Below are positions 61,517 to 64,000 of a DNA stretch of 64,000 nt, one piece after another. Position 1 is the first letter of the stretch; each line of letters starts with the position of its first letter. The stretch is taken from the NCBI GenBank assembly GCA_963815295.1, contig CAWFFZ010000008.1:1116001-1180000 (forward strand), given 5' to 3'. Under the pieces are notes generated by a model. The model saw only the letters and a list, made by a program, of their open reading frames with translations, had not been told where the DNA came from and did no database searches. A program made the position numbers and the translations under genes. The DNA is from JACDHG01 sp963815295 (GTDB taxonomy: Bacteria; Actinomycetota; Actinomycetes; Propionibacteriales; Nocardioidaceae).

Positions 61517-64000
<2,484 letters not shown>

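Overview
The window is a high-GC actinobacterial chromosome segment, most likely from the Propionibacteriales (Nocardioides-like). The signs are an actinobacterial integration host factor (mihF) before gmk-rpoZ-coaBC-metK, a PriA with ruined helicase motifs, a RibM-type transporter in the riboflavin operon, infC read from an ATC start, an argCJBDFRGH operon, ATGA/GTGA start-stop overlaps throughout, and many starts lying 6-14 nt behind a TANNNT -10 box (leaderless or nearly so). No tRNA, rRNA, IS element, prophage or CRISPR array was seen.

Layout. 1-2236: end of the pyrimidine synthesis operon (pyrK end, pyrD, pyrF). 2402-4608: four tandem paralogues of a small two-cysteine extracytoplasmic domain (two lipoproteins, two membrane-anchored proteins with Pro/Gly/Tyr-rich tails) and a 58-residue ORF. 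4707-14529: mihF, gmk, rpoZ, coaBC, metK, priA, def, fmt, rsmB, rpe. 14651-19075: FMN riboswitch and ribD-ribE-ribM-ribBA-ribH; ribM carries a one-base frameshift. 19152-20741: hisE, hisG, a PH-domain protein.

20799-46832 is an accessory region holding what looks like a pyrimidine/purine-ring catabolic system. It has an operon of FdrA, DUF1116 and DUF2877 proteins (relatives of E. coli oxamate carbamoyltransferase AllFGH), a divergent PucR regulator, a uracil-type NCS2 permease, a three-subunit molybdenum hydroxylase (coxMSL-like), a membrane-anchored CoxG-like protein, HyuA/HyuB hydantoinase subunits, carbamate kinase and a cyanuric acid hydrolase/barbiturase-family ring-opening amidohydrolase. 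My inference is an energy-conserving oxidative route: uracil to barbiturate (Mo hydroxylase), to ureidomalonate (amidohydrolase), then phosphorolysis by the AllFGH-like complex to carbamoyl phosphate, which carbamate kinase uses to make ATP. Genes of other function (GDPD, GGDEF/EAL protein, coiled-coil protein, large LuxR regulator, HEAT protein, HAD phosphatase) lie among them. Four genes of this cluster (DUF1116, DUF2877, pucR, coxL) each need one single-base correction to read through, which means either sequence error or very recent decay.

46937-64000 returns to core genes: a uridine-kinase-like ATPase, an SseB-like protein, infC-rpmI-rplT with a leader hairpin, a SpoU rRNA methyltransferase, an orphan PAS histidine kinase, pheS-pheT, and argC-J-B-D-F-R-G-H behind a promoter overlapped by ARG-box-like palindromes; argH runs off the window. 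Non-coding structure includes a 22-bp tandem repeat family starting TGACCNGTC at two loci, a 49-bp element flanking pheST, a repeat mosaic between priA and def, TGTNACA iterons before the amidohydrolase, and a perfect 24-bp inverted repeat at 20.8 kb.
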